Shown in pieces: positions 35,579 through 48,881 of a stretch of 64,000 nt of DNA. The stretch is taken from positions 17,975 to 81,974 of the forward strand of contig JAURVB010012919.1 in assembly GCA_033002965.1 (NCBI GenBank), given 5' to 3'. This DNA comes from Piper betle (Eukaryota > Streptophyta > Magnoliopsida > Piperales > Piperaceae). How positions within the stretch are numbered: the first letter of the stretch is position 1; every line of letters begins with the position of its first letter. The notes under the pieces are model-generated. The model searched no databases and was not told the origin of the DNA. It saw only the letters and a list, made by a program, of their open reading frames with translations. Both the position numbers and the translations under genes were made by a program.

Positions 35579-38500
35579 TGACATCCCGATTTTGGTTCAC
35601 CTAAGAATCGGATTGAAAATGTCGTGATCAAGTCGAGTCATGCCTAAAGTAGCTAGTCCATAGGATTTGATCAATAATATAGATTGAAGAAAGCTGCTTG
35701 GCGTCAAGAGAATGAAAAACATCGTTAAATACATGTCAAAACATATCAAACATAAGTAAAAATGTAAAAGATAATAACCGTGCTGAGCTTAATTGTGTGT
35801 AACGTTTATCTATTCTCCCACCAAAGCCGATTTAGAATTATAAAACCTACATATATAATATAAAAAACGTCATTAATGAGTGTTACTGGTCTAAAATATA
35901 ACTATAACAAACTGACTATGAGAGCTAACTCTCATATGAAGAAAAACATTTATATACTTCATTAAAACTCTCTGAAGGGCACCTACGGAGGAGTTGCTAG
36001 GCTGTAGACCCAGTAGCATCCCGAACTGACTGATCTACTGATGCCTCTCTCGGCATTTTCTAATTTTATTTTCTGGTCCCTCGAGACTACTAGTATATCT
36101 TAGGCCCTCTCTTTTTCTTCATAATTCTCCTGGCCTTGAGTATGAAAGTCGGGTACTCTTAGGCAGTCGCTTTTAGTACACTTTGACCCACAAGTCTAAT
36201 ATCGGTAAACCTCCACATTTCTCCGAGTGTGAGGAACTTAATATGGGAATTGTCAAGATCCCTCGGGAATTGAACAACCCTCTCACTAATCCAGAGCCTG
36301 CTTTGACAAATACACGCCCTATCTCAAGACGCAATTGTCAGTTTTCTCATCTACGCCTCATTGAAAACACGATAAAATTATATATATATTATAGGCATAG
36401 GAAAGGATTTATATAATAAACCCGAATGCAACCTGCGGTAGATCTTGTTTTCAGAATCAGACTTGAGGGGTCTCATCCTCGAAGGTTATTAATCATAGAA
36501 GTAAAATACGTCTAAATGGCCTATATTAAGAGGGGATCGATAAAACAACCACTTAACATGTCCCATGATTTGAAAATCAAATCACAAATAGAATATAATG
36601 ATGAAAAGTGAGAAGACCTTTCACAGACCTATGGTCCAAACTCTAAGCGTGACATCTCTTTTACGGCAAGCTAACACTCCAAAACCTACATCGAAACCCA
36701 TTGCTAAGTAAAATACTCTTATCTCTACATGATGCAGCTTGTAGTGTGTGCTCACATCATCGGTACTTCCTAATAAAGAAGACTGCTAAATAAACATATA
36801 TCATGCAAATCGAGACATAATAAAAAAATAACTAATAACAAATAATAAATAAATAAATACATACACTCATGAATAAGTAGATAAATAATAAATACATGAA
36901 AATAATCAATACTCTAATCATTAAATAATAGTAACATATACTATGTACATGCACAGCTAAACAGGAGTAAATATCACATATACTTATGTTAGTAAATATA
37001 TAAATAATAAAAATAAATAAATACATAATCATTCAATAAATAAATAAACAATTAATTAGTTTTAATTAATGATGAATAATAATAATATCATAGTTATACA
37101 ATACAAGAATACATAATTAAATACAAATAAAAAATAACATACACGCAAACAAACAAATAGATAAATAAATAAAAATAAATACAATTTAATTAACATAAAT
37201 AAGACTAATATTAATAAGTAAATATGCCATTAATAATAATAAATAATCATATAAACATGCATTATAAAATATAATCAATAACATCTAAACATGTTAAATC
37301 ATGTGAATATGCATCTAAACTAATGTAAGGGTTATCGAATTATCGAAAACAGTCGAAAAAGAGCTGAACCAGACCGAATCGGACCGAACCGAGTTGAACC
37401 AGACCGGGTTGAATGGGCTGAAACAACTCAATCTTGGCTAACTAGAAAATGGGCTAGGTTGATTGAGAGGACATAACATGGATTGGCCAGCTTGGACATG
37501 GGCTGGCGGGCTACTGACTGAGATCAGTCTGGCAGGCGTGGTGCAGGCAGGCAAACGCAAAAGTGGGTAAACGAGCCAAAAAACAGGGAAACAGGCCAGA
37601 CAGGGTGGTCGGTGCTTGTTGCCTAAAAAATGCCATCGGCTGACGTGGCTGGGGTAGCCTCCACCAGTTGGGATAACCCTGACAACAAGGAAGACAATGG
37701 TTGTGGCAATTAGAAGAGTCTGGCCATTGGCTGGACGGAAAGCTGTCAGAAAAAGGGGTGGAATCGCAATTGGGGATGGCAGCATTGCTGGCGTCAGTTG
37801 TGACCATGGTGATGGTCATGAGTGGTCTCAAAATGAAGATATCGATAAAGCTAATATGTCTGGGTGGTCGAATAGTCTAGAGGTGGCTCACCGGTACCGC
37901 AAAATGGCCGGCAAGGGAGGCGGTGGTGGCAGAAATCAACTGCAAAAATGCCGTCTCTGGCAGCGATTGTGGTAGGCAGGTGGTCGTTAGTGGTATGAAT
38001 AGAAATCCAGCCACGAGTTAGTCCTGGTTGTGTCGATCCGGTGACTGGGGACGAGCCAAAAACTTGTCAGGAGAGAGCCAAAGTGGCGGTGGCACTAAAC
38101 TCTAAAAACCGTGGGAAATCTCTGGAAAATAACAAAGTGGAAGTTAGGGCTGATGTGGATAGCTCAGATCTTCCCATGTGGCACAATCCGAACGACTAAA
38201 AACTCGTGGCCTAGTGGGGCTCTCTATGGGTTATGTAATGTATATATAGACAGAAAGCTTGAATCAAGACCGTCCAAAGTCAAATTGACTCAAGTCGTAA
38301 AGGTGATTCTATAGGATGCAATCAAGGCAAGAAGGCTAAATGTGCCTTAAACCCTTAAATCGATTGGGTGAAAACCTACTACTAAATCAAGTTGGGCCCA
38401 CAAGGGTACAATCCCGTGATCGAAAATCACTATAATGCATGCAAAGTTGATACCTTGAAAATCCCAAATGAATGTTAAACATTGCAACCGCCTAAATCTA

Positions 38501-38747
38501 GGCTTACAACCTTGGCTAACCTATAAAATTCATATGTATACCTCGTGTATACAATGATAACTTATGTTCTGTTGTAACATATCTTGAGTTATCATTTGAA
38601 TATCAGGCATATTCAGCTACATAACATCCTCATACAACCATTTGGGCCCATACTCATGATCTGAAAATGGGTCTAACTCGAGCTCATTCATACGGAATCG
38701 AACTGGGCTAAAATATGAGTGGGTAAAACCCTAACCTGGGTTTTACA
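35579..38747 (-). repeat. Solo LTR, family B, 3.2 kb
   Basis: On the minus strand it begins TGTAAAACCCAGG and ends CGGGATGTCA. Its landmarks match the family B LTRs, for example 36,040-36,260 against the reverse complement of 1,930-2,150. The flanking pentamers ATATA (35,574-35,578) and AGATA (38,748-38,752) differ by one base. It carries an expanded AT-rich tract at 36,790-37,330 (TAAATAAA-like words) that is absent from its relatives, which accounts for its extra length. Confidence 0.7.
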
Positions 38748-40666
38748 AGATACTCCTCTTAGATAAACTAGGCAGATCTCACACTATATACAACCTAAAC
38801 CCAGTTTAATTTTATACATAAATTTTCATTAAACAATGAGATAGACGGTAATAATTTAATATTTTAAATATAGTTTGCAAATGACTTTAAAGATACATCA
38901 TTTTTTAATGAAAAGATATTATAATGATTTGATTTTTTACTTATATTTTTTCAAGATTAAACACTCTTATCATTAGGAAGTAATAGGTTGAGGTTAGCAA
39001 GGTTCAAATTCATGACCTTTTATTGCGGAATATATTTTTATTATTTTTTAAAAAATTGAAGTTAACAAAATTCGAACTTGTGACCATGTGAAGGTTTAAA
39101 GGTATGTCACCATGTGAACCTGTGACCATGTGTTTAATTTTTGTTCGTGGAAGAACTTATGACCATGTGATGGCTTTTAACATCTTAAATATAGACTGCA
39201 ATTGACTTTAAAGATATATTAATTTTTTAGAGTTTTTTTCATTTTAATTGGCCGAGTTTCCCACTTTGAGTGTAAGCCAAGTATTGAATTCCCTTTTTAT
39301 TATCAACACAATGCGTGGGTATATTTGAAGCTAATTAATAATATAAATTAAACAAAAATAATTTCAAAATTATTACTATATTATTTTTAAATAAAAAATG
39401 AATATGAATATAATTTTAACAAAAAAATATTTAAAGTAATTTTAATTTTAATAAGTGAAAATTTTTAATAACTAAATATGATTTATCTTTTAATGATTTT
39501 TAATTTAAATACAATTATACTAAAAGTAACAGCATATTATTGTATATATGAATAATAATCTGATGAGTAAGTCTGATGTTCTAATATAACAATATGATTC
39601 TAAATTAACTGCATATTATTATGTAACAAATTTCAATTTGATATTATAATTATACATATAATGACATTTATTAATATTTTAAAATTTCTAATTTTGGTAG
39701 AATTATAGTCCGATGTTTTTCTAATAATAAATAATAATAAAAATACTAATAATTTTAAATTAAGTAAGTATTGAGGGGTCAATAAATTATTGTATGGTCA
39801 GAATCAACAACAATAGAAGAAAGCTAACCTGCGCTTTAATGTATTTATTTATTATTACAACCTAAAGGACCACCCGATGCATAGGGTATATATGAAACTT
39901 ATTGATAATATATATTCAGAATATACAAGGTTAATTTTAAAATTAATACTATATTATTTTAAAATAAAAAATATTTATTTAATTTTAACAAAACATATAG
40001 TTGTATACAAATATTAAAAGTAATTTTAATTTTAATAATTAAAATTTTTAATAACTAAATAGAAATAATTTTTTAATGATTTTTAATTCGGATAGAATTT
40101 TACTCTTTTTAATAATAAATAATAATACATAAAAAAAACTATATAAAATATGTAAAAATTTAAATTAAGTATATATTATTAAGTAACAAATTTTAATTTG
40201 ATAGTATAATTATAAATATATTAGAATTTATGAATATTTTAAAGTTCCTAATTTATGTAGAATTATAGTCCAATACTTTCATAATAATAAATAATAATAA
40301 TAATTCTAAATTAAATAACTATTAAAGGGTCAATAAAACTATTATGGGCTGGAATTTACTACAACGTAAGAAAGGCTAAAACATAGTGAGAGTGTAAAAA
40401 AACTCTAGCATTTTAGTGTAAGGGGTTTACATATGTAAAAATCTAAATTAAGTATATATTATTAAGTAACTAATTTTAATTTGATAGTATAATTAGAAAT
40501 AAATTAAACTTTATTAATATTTTAAAATTCCTAACTCAGTTAGAATTATAGTCCAATACTTTCCTAATAATAAATAATAATAATTCCAAATTAAATAAGT
40601 ATTAAAGGGCATATAAAACTATCGTGGGGCTAGAATTAACCACAACACAATAAAGACTGAAACATA
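38748..40666. repeat. AT-rich tandem array, about 567-bp unit
   Basis: The block beginning near 39,312 recurs near 39,879. Within it, a half-unit starting near 40,155 recurs near 40,435 (spacing about 281). Each half-unit ends with the word series GTCCAATACTTT, AATAATAAATAATAAT, and ATTAAAGGG. The last copy is interrupted by the Tekay element at 40,672, and its continuation is seen at 52,710-52,740. The flank 38,860-39,240 contains looser repeats. Confidence 0.6.
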
Positions 40667-40671
40667 ATGAG
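40667..40671. repeat. Target-site duplication, left copy (ATGAG)
   Basis: It is identical to 52,705-52,709 and exactly abuts both LTR ends of the Tekay element. Confidence 0.9.
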
Positions 40672-43444
40672 TGTAACATCCCGTTTTGGTTCACCCGTGA
40701 ACCTACCCGGAAATGTTACCAGCGATCGAACCGTTCTCTAATGTACTTGATTCGGTTAAGCCAACCCGGATCTACCCTCAGCGTCTCAAGATGGTAATGC
40801 AACATGTAAGACATGGATGAGATACTTGGGTTCTAACGATGTCCTACATGCATGCTACGATATCCAAACAAGTAAACAAATAAAACAAACAATGAAAAGT
40901 TCAGAATAAATATCTATTTTGAAATTGAAACGGATAGAGTCTCCCCTAAAAGTGCAATAGAGGCCACCCTATCAACAATAAACGATATATGTTTATAGCA
41001 ATAAAAATTGAAAATACAGTCTAAGCAAAGCATGATTTTCACATTCTAGTTATCTTCGCTCTGTAGCTCAACCTTGTTCATTTTCCACTTTCCATTTGCA
41101 TGCACATACAAAATATCTTTAGCAATTTACAAAATATCATTCAAATTCATTATCCAGACAATTCAATACATTGCCAATTACAGTCAGCAAGTACATGTGT
41201 GTACAATTTCATTGCTCCTCCTCTGTAGTCTCGATGGTACTCATTCTTCGAGATTCTCACCTGCATATATAATAAAAAGACGTCAGTAACGAGTGTTACC
41301 GGTCCAAAAATAACTAATAACTAACTAACACAGGAGAGCTAACCCTCCTGTTTAATAAAAATCTCATATATTTCCTCAAGAACTCTCATAAGGGCAATAA
41401 TGGGAGCTGTCGACCTCTGGCGGTAACGGCTCCTTTCCATATCATTCTCTTTCCTTGGCCATTTAAGCTATCCCTTTCCACGGGAAAATCATTCTATTTC
41501 CTCTCAGCTCTCTACATCCTCTGTATCATTCCTAGCCCTAAGTATAAAGGCCGAGTACTCTCATGCATGCACCTTTAGTACCCTTTTACGCCACAAGTCT
41601 AGACATGCGCTACATAGCAGTACCAGTAAACCTCCACAGTCCTTTGGGTTTGAGGAACTCAAAGGTGGAGTTATGAGGATCCCTCGAAAATGGAGTGGGC
41701 ACTCTCCAGTTCCAGAGCCTGCTTCGACAAACATACGCCCTATCTCAAGACGTGGGTGTTGTTTTCCCTCATCACACATCTCACTGAAAATGCGAAAACT
41801 ACATATACATAGGCCTGAGTAGGGAATTCAGTATAATAGGTTGAAAGCATCGTGAGTTGGATTTGAGTTTCGAAAACAAACTTGAGGGAACTCATCCTTG
41901 AGGGTTATTAATCGGAAAATACGATTGGCTAAATAGCCCACATGGAATGAGATACGATAAATCCACCACTCAACACATCCGCTTACGTGGTAAAACAAAT
42001 CACTATAGAATGAGATACTAAATCGGGATTGAGTCCTAAACGAACCTGGCAGAAGCTCCAATCGAGTCCACGTGCTTAGGTGGCAAGCTCCTACACGATA
42101 CCTACACATCAAAATAAAAGCTAACACCTACTAACTAAAGGATGCATCAAACAACCTATAGCACACACACCACATCATACATCAATCACACATAAGTTTT
42201 CCTATGCTACATTGCATTAGATTACGATAATTACGTAGTTTACCTAATTAGTTCTTTAGCATCCGTTTTAATACACTTCAATCTGGGGATTAATATTTTA
42301 TTTTTATTTACAACAAAAATATTTAGCACATTAATTCATCAATCCTAACATGTTGTGCTAACAATCATCAATTTTAAATAATTAAATCCGAGGTAATTAC
42401 ACCTCATGTCGTCGGCAATCAGTGACAACTAGGATTTCATCGCATGTCTCGGAGCTCAAATTCGGCACTTGGCTGCGTTCGAAGTTTGATTGGGTTTGAT
42501 TGGATGAGCTTGGTGGAAGATCTGGCAAAAATTCCAGTAAATCCAATTTTTCCGGCGATATTCTAGTAGCTTTTCGGTGGCTGTTGCCGATGGAGGCTAT
42601 CGGCTGGATGGTGGTGGTATGGGGTACCACTGGCACTGGCTCGGCGAGCCCAATTCGTCTACGATGTCAACGCTATCGGTAGAGGTGATGGCTCGCTGGA
42701 AAAGGGCAGAAACATGGGTGGTCGGTGGTGGGGTGACAGGATCCATTCGGGATGGGCGGCGCTGGGCTCCACTCTGGTTTGGGAAGGTTGTGGGATGGTC
42801 GGTGATGGGAGATGGACACGGTTGCGGTGGCTTCATCACATGGAGGGGTTGGATGATAGCCAGGGGTGCTTGGGGTGGCACGACGACAGTACGGTGGGGC
42901 TAGGCAGTGTCGATCGGCGGCAGGATGGCATCGACAATGGCATCAAAGATGAACAGAGGGGCAACATAGAAGGTTTGGGGGAAGAAGAAAAGTGTCAGGG
43001 GGAAGAATTGGTTGGGGGCGATATCACAAATAAAACTTGGCTCAACTCTGACTCGAGTCAAAAATAATAACTAACTTGTAATAGACCCTAAAACAAATCT
43101 AAACAAATATGGAAAATTCCATATAATATATTACACACCATAACACCACAATGACATGTTCTATAACTAATAGCCCACCCAAACTGCCCTATAATGCATG
43201 TTATTCAACTTAAAATATTTATACGATCAAATACATAAAAAAATACATACCATACTTTCATATACAGTGATAACTCATTTCTTACCATCTTTCCAACGTT
43301 ATCATAATATACTCAAGTACACTTGACCTTCATTGCTCATAACTCACGGCTGGCCTCAACTCAGCACGAATTTCATGAAATTGACTCAACTCAAACCGAA
43401 TGGTTTGCTAATGTAAAACTCTGACTTGAGTCACTGGTTTTACA
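40672..43444 (-). repeat. Family B 3' LTR (left)
   Basis: On the minus strand it starts TGTAAAACC at 43,444 and ends GGGATGTTACA at 40,672. The interior has a GC-rich block (42,500-43,020) with overlapping chance frames on both strands (for example 42,577-42,903), none of which is supported as a gene. Confidence 0.85.
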
Positions 43445-43457
43445 ACCTTCCCTCCTT
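43445..43457 (-). other. Polypurine tract of the Tekay element
   Basis: On the minus strand AAGGAGGGAAGGT directly precedes the 3' LTR start. It primes plus-strand DNA synthesis in LTR retrotransposons. Confidence 0.7.
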
Positions 43458-43559
43458 AGAAAAATTTTGTACTCAAAATTTTAAACAAGGAAGTTTCAAA
43501 CTCATCCATGATCTGAAAAAACTCTAGTAAGATATCTGGTTGTGAAGCTGGTTGCTCGA

Positions 43560-46330
43560 ATATCTCCAGGTACTACTTCATCTCATCTTCACGTTCCCAT
43601 GTACGTTCTTCATTTCCTCTTTGAGTACATTGCACTTGTACTAAGGGAACTTCTTTTCTTCAGAGAATCTTCACTCTGCGATCCATGATTTAAATTGCAT
43701 CTTCTGGATACGTCAAGTCTTGTTGCAGCTCTATCTCCCCAAAACTGACAACATGAGAGTTGTCTGGATGGTATTTATTCAGCATCGACACATGGAAGAC
43801 ATTGTGCACAGCTGATAGGTGGGGCAGCAATGATAGTTTGTAAGCCACTAGTCCAACACGCTCGATCACATGAAACAGTCCAATATATCGTGGATTGAGT
43901 CTCCCTCGCATCCTGAATCTCGTGTTTTCCCTTAGTAGGAGAGACCTTCAATAGAACGTGATCTCCTAATGGGAAATGAACCTCATGTCTGCACTGATCA
44001 GTATAACTTTTTTGCATGTCCTAAGCTGACCTCATCCTCTTCCTAATTTGCATTACCACTTCATGTGTTTCCTGGACCATCTCTGGCCCAACTACGACTG
44101 GCTCACTGCTGTGTACCCAACACACTGGGGATCGACATGGTTTGCTGTATAGTGCCTCAAATGGTGCCATTCCTATCATGGCCCGATAGCTATTGTTGTG
44201 CAAGAACTCCACTAGAGGTAAGTGCTCTTCCCAACTTCCTCTGAAATCCAAAATGCATGCTCAGGGCAAATCCTCTTGGATCTGTATGGTTCTCTCAGTC
44301 TGCCCATCTATCTAAGGGTGAAAGGTTGTTCTGAATCTCAATTCAATACCCATAGTTGCTTGAAAAGCTTTCCAAAATTGAAATGTGAACCTTGGATTCC
44401 TGTATGATATGATCTCCCGTGGCACTCTATGTAGCCTAACTATCTGGTCTTTGTAAAGCGTGGCCAAAGTGGTCAGTGGGTAATCTATCCTGATTGGTAT
44501 GAAGTGTGCACTCTTTGTGAGTTGATCTACTATGACCCATATTGCATCCTTCTATAGGTAGGTCCTAGGCAAACCGACTACAAAGTCATACACTATGCTC
44601 TCCCACTTCCACTCTGGGGTTCCCAATGGCTGTAGCATTCCACCTAGGCATACGTGATTGGCTTTCAATTCTGAGCACACCAAACATCTGGCAACTGTGT
44701 CGTACACCTCTCTCTTCATTCTTGGCCACCAATATATTCGTCAGACATCGTGGTACATCTTCACTCCACCTGGATGCATTGAGCATCTCGATGTGTGAGC
44801 TCCATGAAGAATCGTACTTTGAAGTTGGGGACACTCTAGACCATTTGGTACAAAGAGTCGACCTCTCACTCTGACTAACCCATTTGCATCTCTGGCCAAT
44901 TCCTGATGTGTTCCCTACTCCAACCACTGCTTCAACTATAGATTGCTTCCTGTGCAATCCTGATCTACTCAAGTACACTCGGCTGAATGGTCAGTCGCAC
45001 CATCATTCCAACCAACTATCTTTGGCCCGTAGTATATTAAGTCACTGACACTGCTGCCAATCTTGTAGAGTATGAAACTCCTTGCTTCTTGCACAACACA
45101 TCTACTACCACATTCGTTTTGCCCTCGTGGTATGCTATGTTAATTTCGTAATCTGTAACATCTCTAACCATCTTCTTTATCTGTTGTTCAAATCCTTCTG
45201 CATGAAGATATATTTCAAACTCCGATGTTATGTCAAAAGTCTAAAAGATGTTCTATACAAGTAATGCCTTCATATTCTGAGTGCGAATATGACTATTATA
45301 AGCTCCAAGTTGTGTGTAGGATAGTTACGCTCATGCACCTTGAGCTAGCGAGATGCATAAGCTATAACCTTATCCTTCTGCATCGAAACAGAACCTAGTC
45401 CAATTTTGGAGGCATCTATGTAATCTACAAAGTCCTCATGTCCCACGGGCTATGTGAGGATGGGCGCCAAAGTCAATCTCTCTTTTAGTGTCCTGAAATT
45501 CTGCTCACATTCCTCCGTCCATTTGTACCATTCCTCTTTCCTAGTCAGCCGTGTAAGAGGGGCTGCTATGGAAGAAAAACCTTGGATAAACCATCTGCAG
45601 TACCTAGCTAGGCCTAGGAAACTCTGAACCTCCGTAGGTGTCTTCAGTTATTCCCACTATACTACTGCTTCTATCTTGGCTAGGTCTATCAAGATGCCTT
45701 ATGCTGAGATGATATGGCCAAGAAAGTTCACCTCTGACAGCCAAAAACTACACTTCAAAAACTTCCCGTACAACCTATGCTCTCTCAGCCTCTACAAAGC
45801 TATTTTTAGATGTGGCTCATGCTCTTCCCTCAACAAAGAGTATACCCGTATGTCATCTACAAAGATGATCACAAATTGGTCCAAATATGGATTGTACTCT
45901 GTTCATCAAGTTCATAAATATTGGTGGAGCATTGGTCAATCAGAAAAACATGACAAAAAACTCGTAGTGTCTATATCTAGTCTTGAATGAAGTCTTCAAA
46001 ATGTCTTCTATTATAATCTTCAACTCGTAGTATCTTGTCCTTAAATCAATCTTTGAGAAGGCGACTACTGAGCTCAACTAATCAAATAGGTCATCAATGT
46101 GAGGAAGAGGGTATCTATTCTTAATAATCGCATGGTTTAGCATCCTATAATCGATGCATAAATGCATGCTTCCATCATTCTTCCTCACGAATAACACTGG
46201 TACATCCCATGGGGAAACAATTGATCTGATGAATTCTTGATCCAATATCGTCTGTAACTATTCCTTGAGTTCCTAGAGCTCAAGAGGTGCCATCTTTTAC
46301 GAAGCTCTAGAAATTGGTGTTGTTTCAGGC
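43560..46330 (-). pseudogene. Tekay pol: RT, RNase H, integrase, chromodomain; broken
   Basis: Conceptual minus-strand translation shows RT from about 46,330 ([24 protein letters not shown], then FVDD at 45,852-45,863). RNase H follows at about 45,060-45,470 (IDASKIGLGSVSMQKDK, then YPTHNLEL). The integrase finger is near 44,640-44,780, and its core and C-terminal part end in NPRYIGLFHVIERVG and LSAVHNVFHVSMLNKY at 43,770-43,910. A chromodomain-like tail lies at 43,570-43,690 (RTWEREDEMK at its end). Dozens of stops and shifts are present. In intact relatives the chromodomain steers integration to heterochromatin. Confidence 0.85.
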
Positions 46331-46749
46331 ATCAACTCAGTGGCAAGGTCTACCTCTATGTTTGGTGGCAATCCAGTAATGTCCTATGGAAATATGTTAG
46401 TGGATTCTCTGACCACTGGAATCTTCTCAATGCTCGGCTTGTCCCCTGAACTACTCTGCTCAACCAAAACTAGCACTACCATTTTCAGTTCACTGCCTTT
46501 GTCTAGTTGTTTTACAACATTGTGATAGGATATCCATCATTATTCTCTATCTCTACCATGACCTTGGAAGAGAAAGCGGCATCTTTTGTGGCGGAAAGTT
46601 ATAGTCTTTTTTTGGCAATGTGTCAAGGCTCCTTGCTTGGACATCCAGTTCATTACAAATATCACATCAAATTCTTGTAGTTTGAACAATATCAAATCAG
46701 CTACAAGTTGTCATTGTTGAATCTCAAAAGTGACATTACGCACACACTC

Positions 46750-47000
46750 GCCCATAGTTCTTACACTATCGGCGAGAGTGGACACTAATAGTGAATGTCC
46801 TAACTCTTCTATTTACATCCAATTCTAGTTGTGTGTGTGTGTACGAAATAAATGAGTGCGTGCACCCATAATCAAATAAGACTCGTGCAGGTACAAAACC
46901 TACTGAGAGAGTACCTGTCACGACTGTCATATCCTCAAGTGCTTCTGCCACAGTGGCTGCATACATCCTCATTGGCTCATATTGTGTTGGGGCAAGAGGT
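46750..47000 (-). pseudogene. Tekay aspartic protease, broken
   Basis: The frame 46,766-46,972 contains RVLFDYGCTHSFIS, where the family has FDSGATHSFIS. The active-site Asp is present but the DSG triplet reads DYG, which should abolish activity. Confidence 0.75.
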
Positions 47001-47049
47001 GCTGCTGATGGTGCAACCTGATTCTGAGCTAGTAGTGCCTGTTGCCTAC

Positions 47050-48860
47050 CCCTTTAATGTCTAGCTTGCTCTGCAGCCATGTACCCCCTCTGTTTCTTTC
47101 CCCTCTATTTTTGTCTTGGTGATTGTTGATCTCCGCCTCTCTAGCCTTGACCTTGGTTCTATGGGTCTCTCTACCATGGTTGCTGCTGGGGAGTTGGGAG
47201 AGCAAGTCTCTGTGGAGGGGCTGGCAGCGTCAATTGCTAGGTCTGGCCAGTTGGAAGAGTTGCGGCTTTATGCCCTAGCTGACCGCAACTATAGCATACC
47301 CTAGTGCTTACTTGGCACTTTGCGGCTCGATGTCCTACCTGGCCGCAACCATAACAAACATTTGTGCCTACTCTGCATTCACCTCCATGGTAACATTGGC
47401 AATTCTTACAGAAGGGTGCTTTGTAGCCCTAGACTTGGCCATCCATAGCCCTCATGGCAACTGGTGCATTTGCTCGATGTCTCTGTTGTTCTCCCTGCTC
47501 TAGCTGATACGACCTTGGATGTTGTTGCCTATGGTCAAAATCCTAGCAAGGTCTAGCACCTATAACTCACTCTGCCTCACCTGCAGCTCTCACAATGTCA
47601 CCGAAGGTAGTAAACTTCCTATCCAAATAGGCCATCCTAATCTCATGATGGAGGCCTTCATAAAATCGCTCTATCCTTCTTCCTTCGGTGGGGACCAAAT
47701 TTGGTGTGAATCTCTCTAGAGTTTTAAACTGGTCTCATGTTACACCACTGTCATGGGTCCTTGCCTCAATGTTTAGAATTCCTGTTCCTTCCTCTTCCTG
47801 ACATTTGGTGAAAAACACTTTCAATAGAATTCCACTCTAAATTCTTCCCAAGTGATGTTTTGAGGTTGATAGTGGGCAAATGTGGAATTCTGCACTGAAT
47901 CCCACTATACTCTTGCTTCGTCTAGGAATGCCCTTGTAATGATGCGTACTCTGTGCTCCATCGGGCATGCCATACTACCAAACATTCCTATGGCCGATGA
48001 TATCCACAGGAATGCCTCTTTTGCAGCCAACTTCCCAAAGAAGGTCGTCTACCACTCTTCACGAACCTTTCATACTGCCACAACTCCATATTCTTGGCAT
48101 CCACTAATCCGTTTGATCCTTCTCCTAGTTCATACGGTGGAAACTATGGTCCTGCACCTGCTTGTATACTGTCACATCCTACAGCTCCACTTCCACCTGC
48201 AATCTTCCCGCTACTTCCTACGACGGATTCTGGCCTGAAATGGGTCAATTAGAGGAGTCATTGTTGGAGTAGCCCTCCGTTGCAGCAATGGAGGAGGAGG
48301 TGGTGGAGGAAGGTCCATGGGAACTACTGGCTCTCCTTGTGCCTCTTCTTCTACTACTGGTCTTTTCTCAGCTCTAGCTACCAAAAGAGCTATCTGCATG
48401 AGCTCTCAATTGAATTCCTCTTGGTTTTGATGCATTTGTATTTGAACTTCACCTAACCAGGCAATCGCTGCATCCCTCTCTTGTCGACTGCTTCTACTAC
48501 GGTGACTGTCTTGATGACTGCCTTACTGTTGGCTCTCATTGCGTTGACTAACTGAAATTGGCACACTAAGCGCTTTTGGTGGCACTGTTGTCCTCGGTTG
48601 ACTAGAAGTTGTGTCACTGTGACCAAGGTTGGGACTCTCCTATCAAGGAAATGGAGGGGATGTGGTCCTGATCTACATCCTATGAATCTGGTTCACCATC
48701 CTCATGGTACTCCCTACACTAATCTATCACCCTGTTACACCACTGTTCGGCCAAAAAATCTGTAAACCAAAAATATTAAGACCGAAAAATACCCGTCGGT
48801 ATAGCTCGGAGCAGCTTTCACACACATGTAACTTGCAATGCATCTACCATCTTAATCAAC
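47050..48860 (-). pseudogene. Tekay gag, broken
   Basis: The gag core is at about 47,700-48,050 (NITWEEFRVEFY, FSPNVRKRKEQEF). Zinc knuckles at 47,280-47,420 read CYGCGQVGHRAAKC and CYSCGQLGHKAA, with a degenerate CKNCQCYHGGEC before them. A Pro-rich, charged N-terminal region lies at 48,211-48,399. Multiple stops. Confidence 0.8.
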
Positions 48861-48869
48861 CAAGAGTTA

Positions 48870-48881
48870 GCTCTGATACCA
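48870..48881 (-). other. Primer binding site of the Tekay element
   Basis: On the minus strand TGGTATCAGAGC lies four bases after the 5' LTR end. It is complementary to the 3' end of plant initiator tRNA-Met. Confidence 0.9.

Noticed and set aside
42577..43067. Overlapping 108- and 117-codon frames, Gly/Trp-rich
   Set aside because: GC-rich block of the Tekay 3' LTR, open in several frames on both strands; no conservation of reading frame with the other LTR.
44586..44978. 130-codon minus-strand frame as a separate gene
   Set aside because: It is an off-frame reading through the broken Tekay integrase; the true integrase motifs fall in a neighbouring frame.
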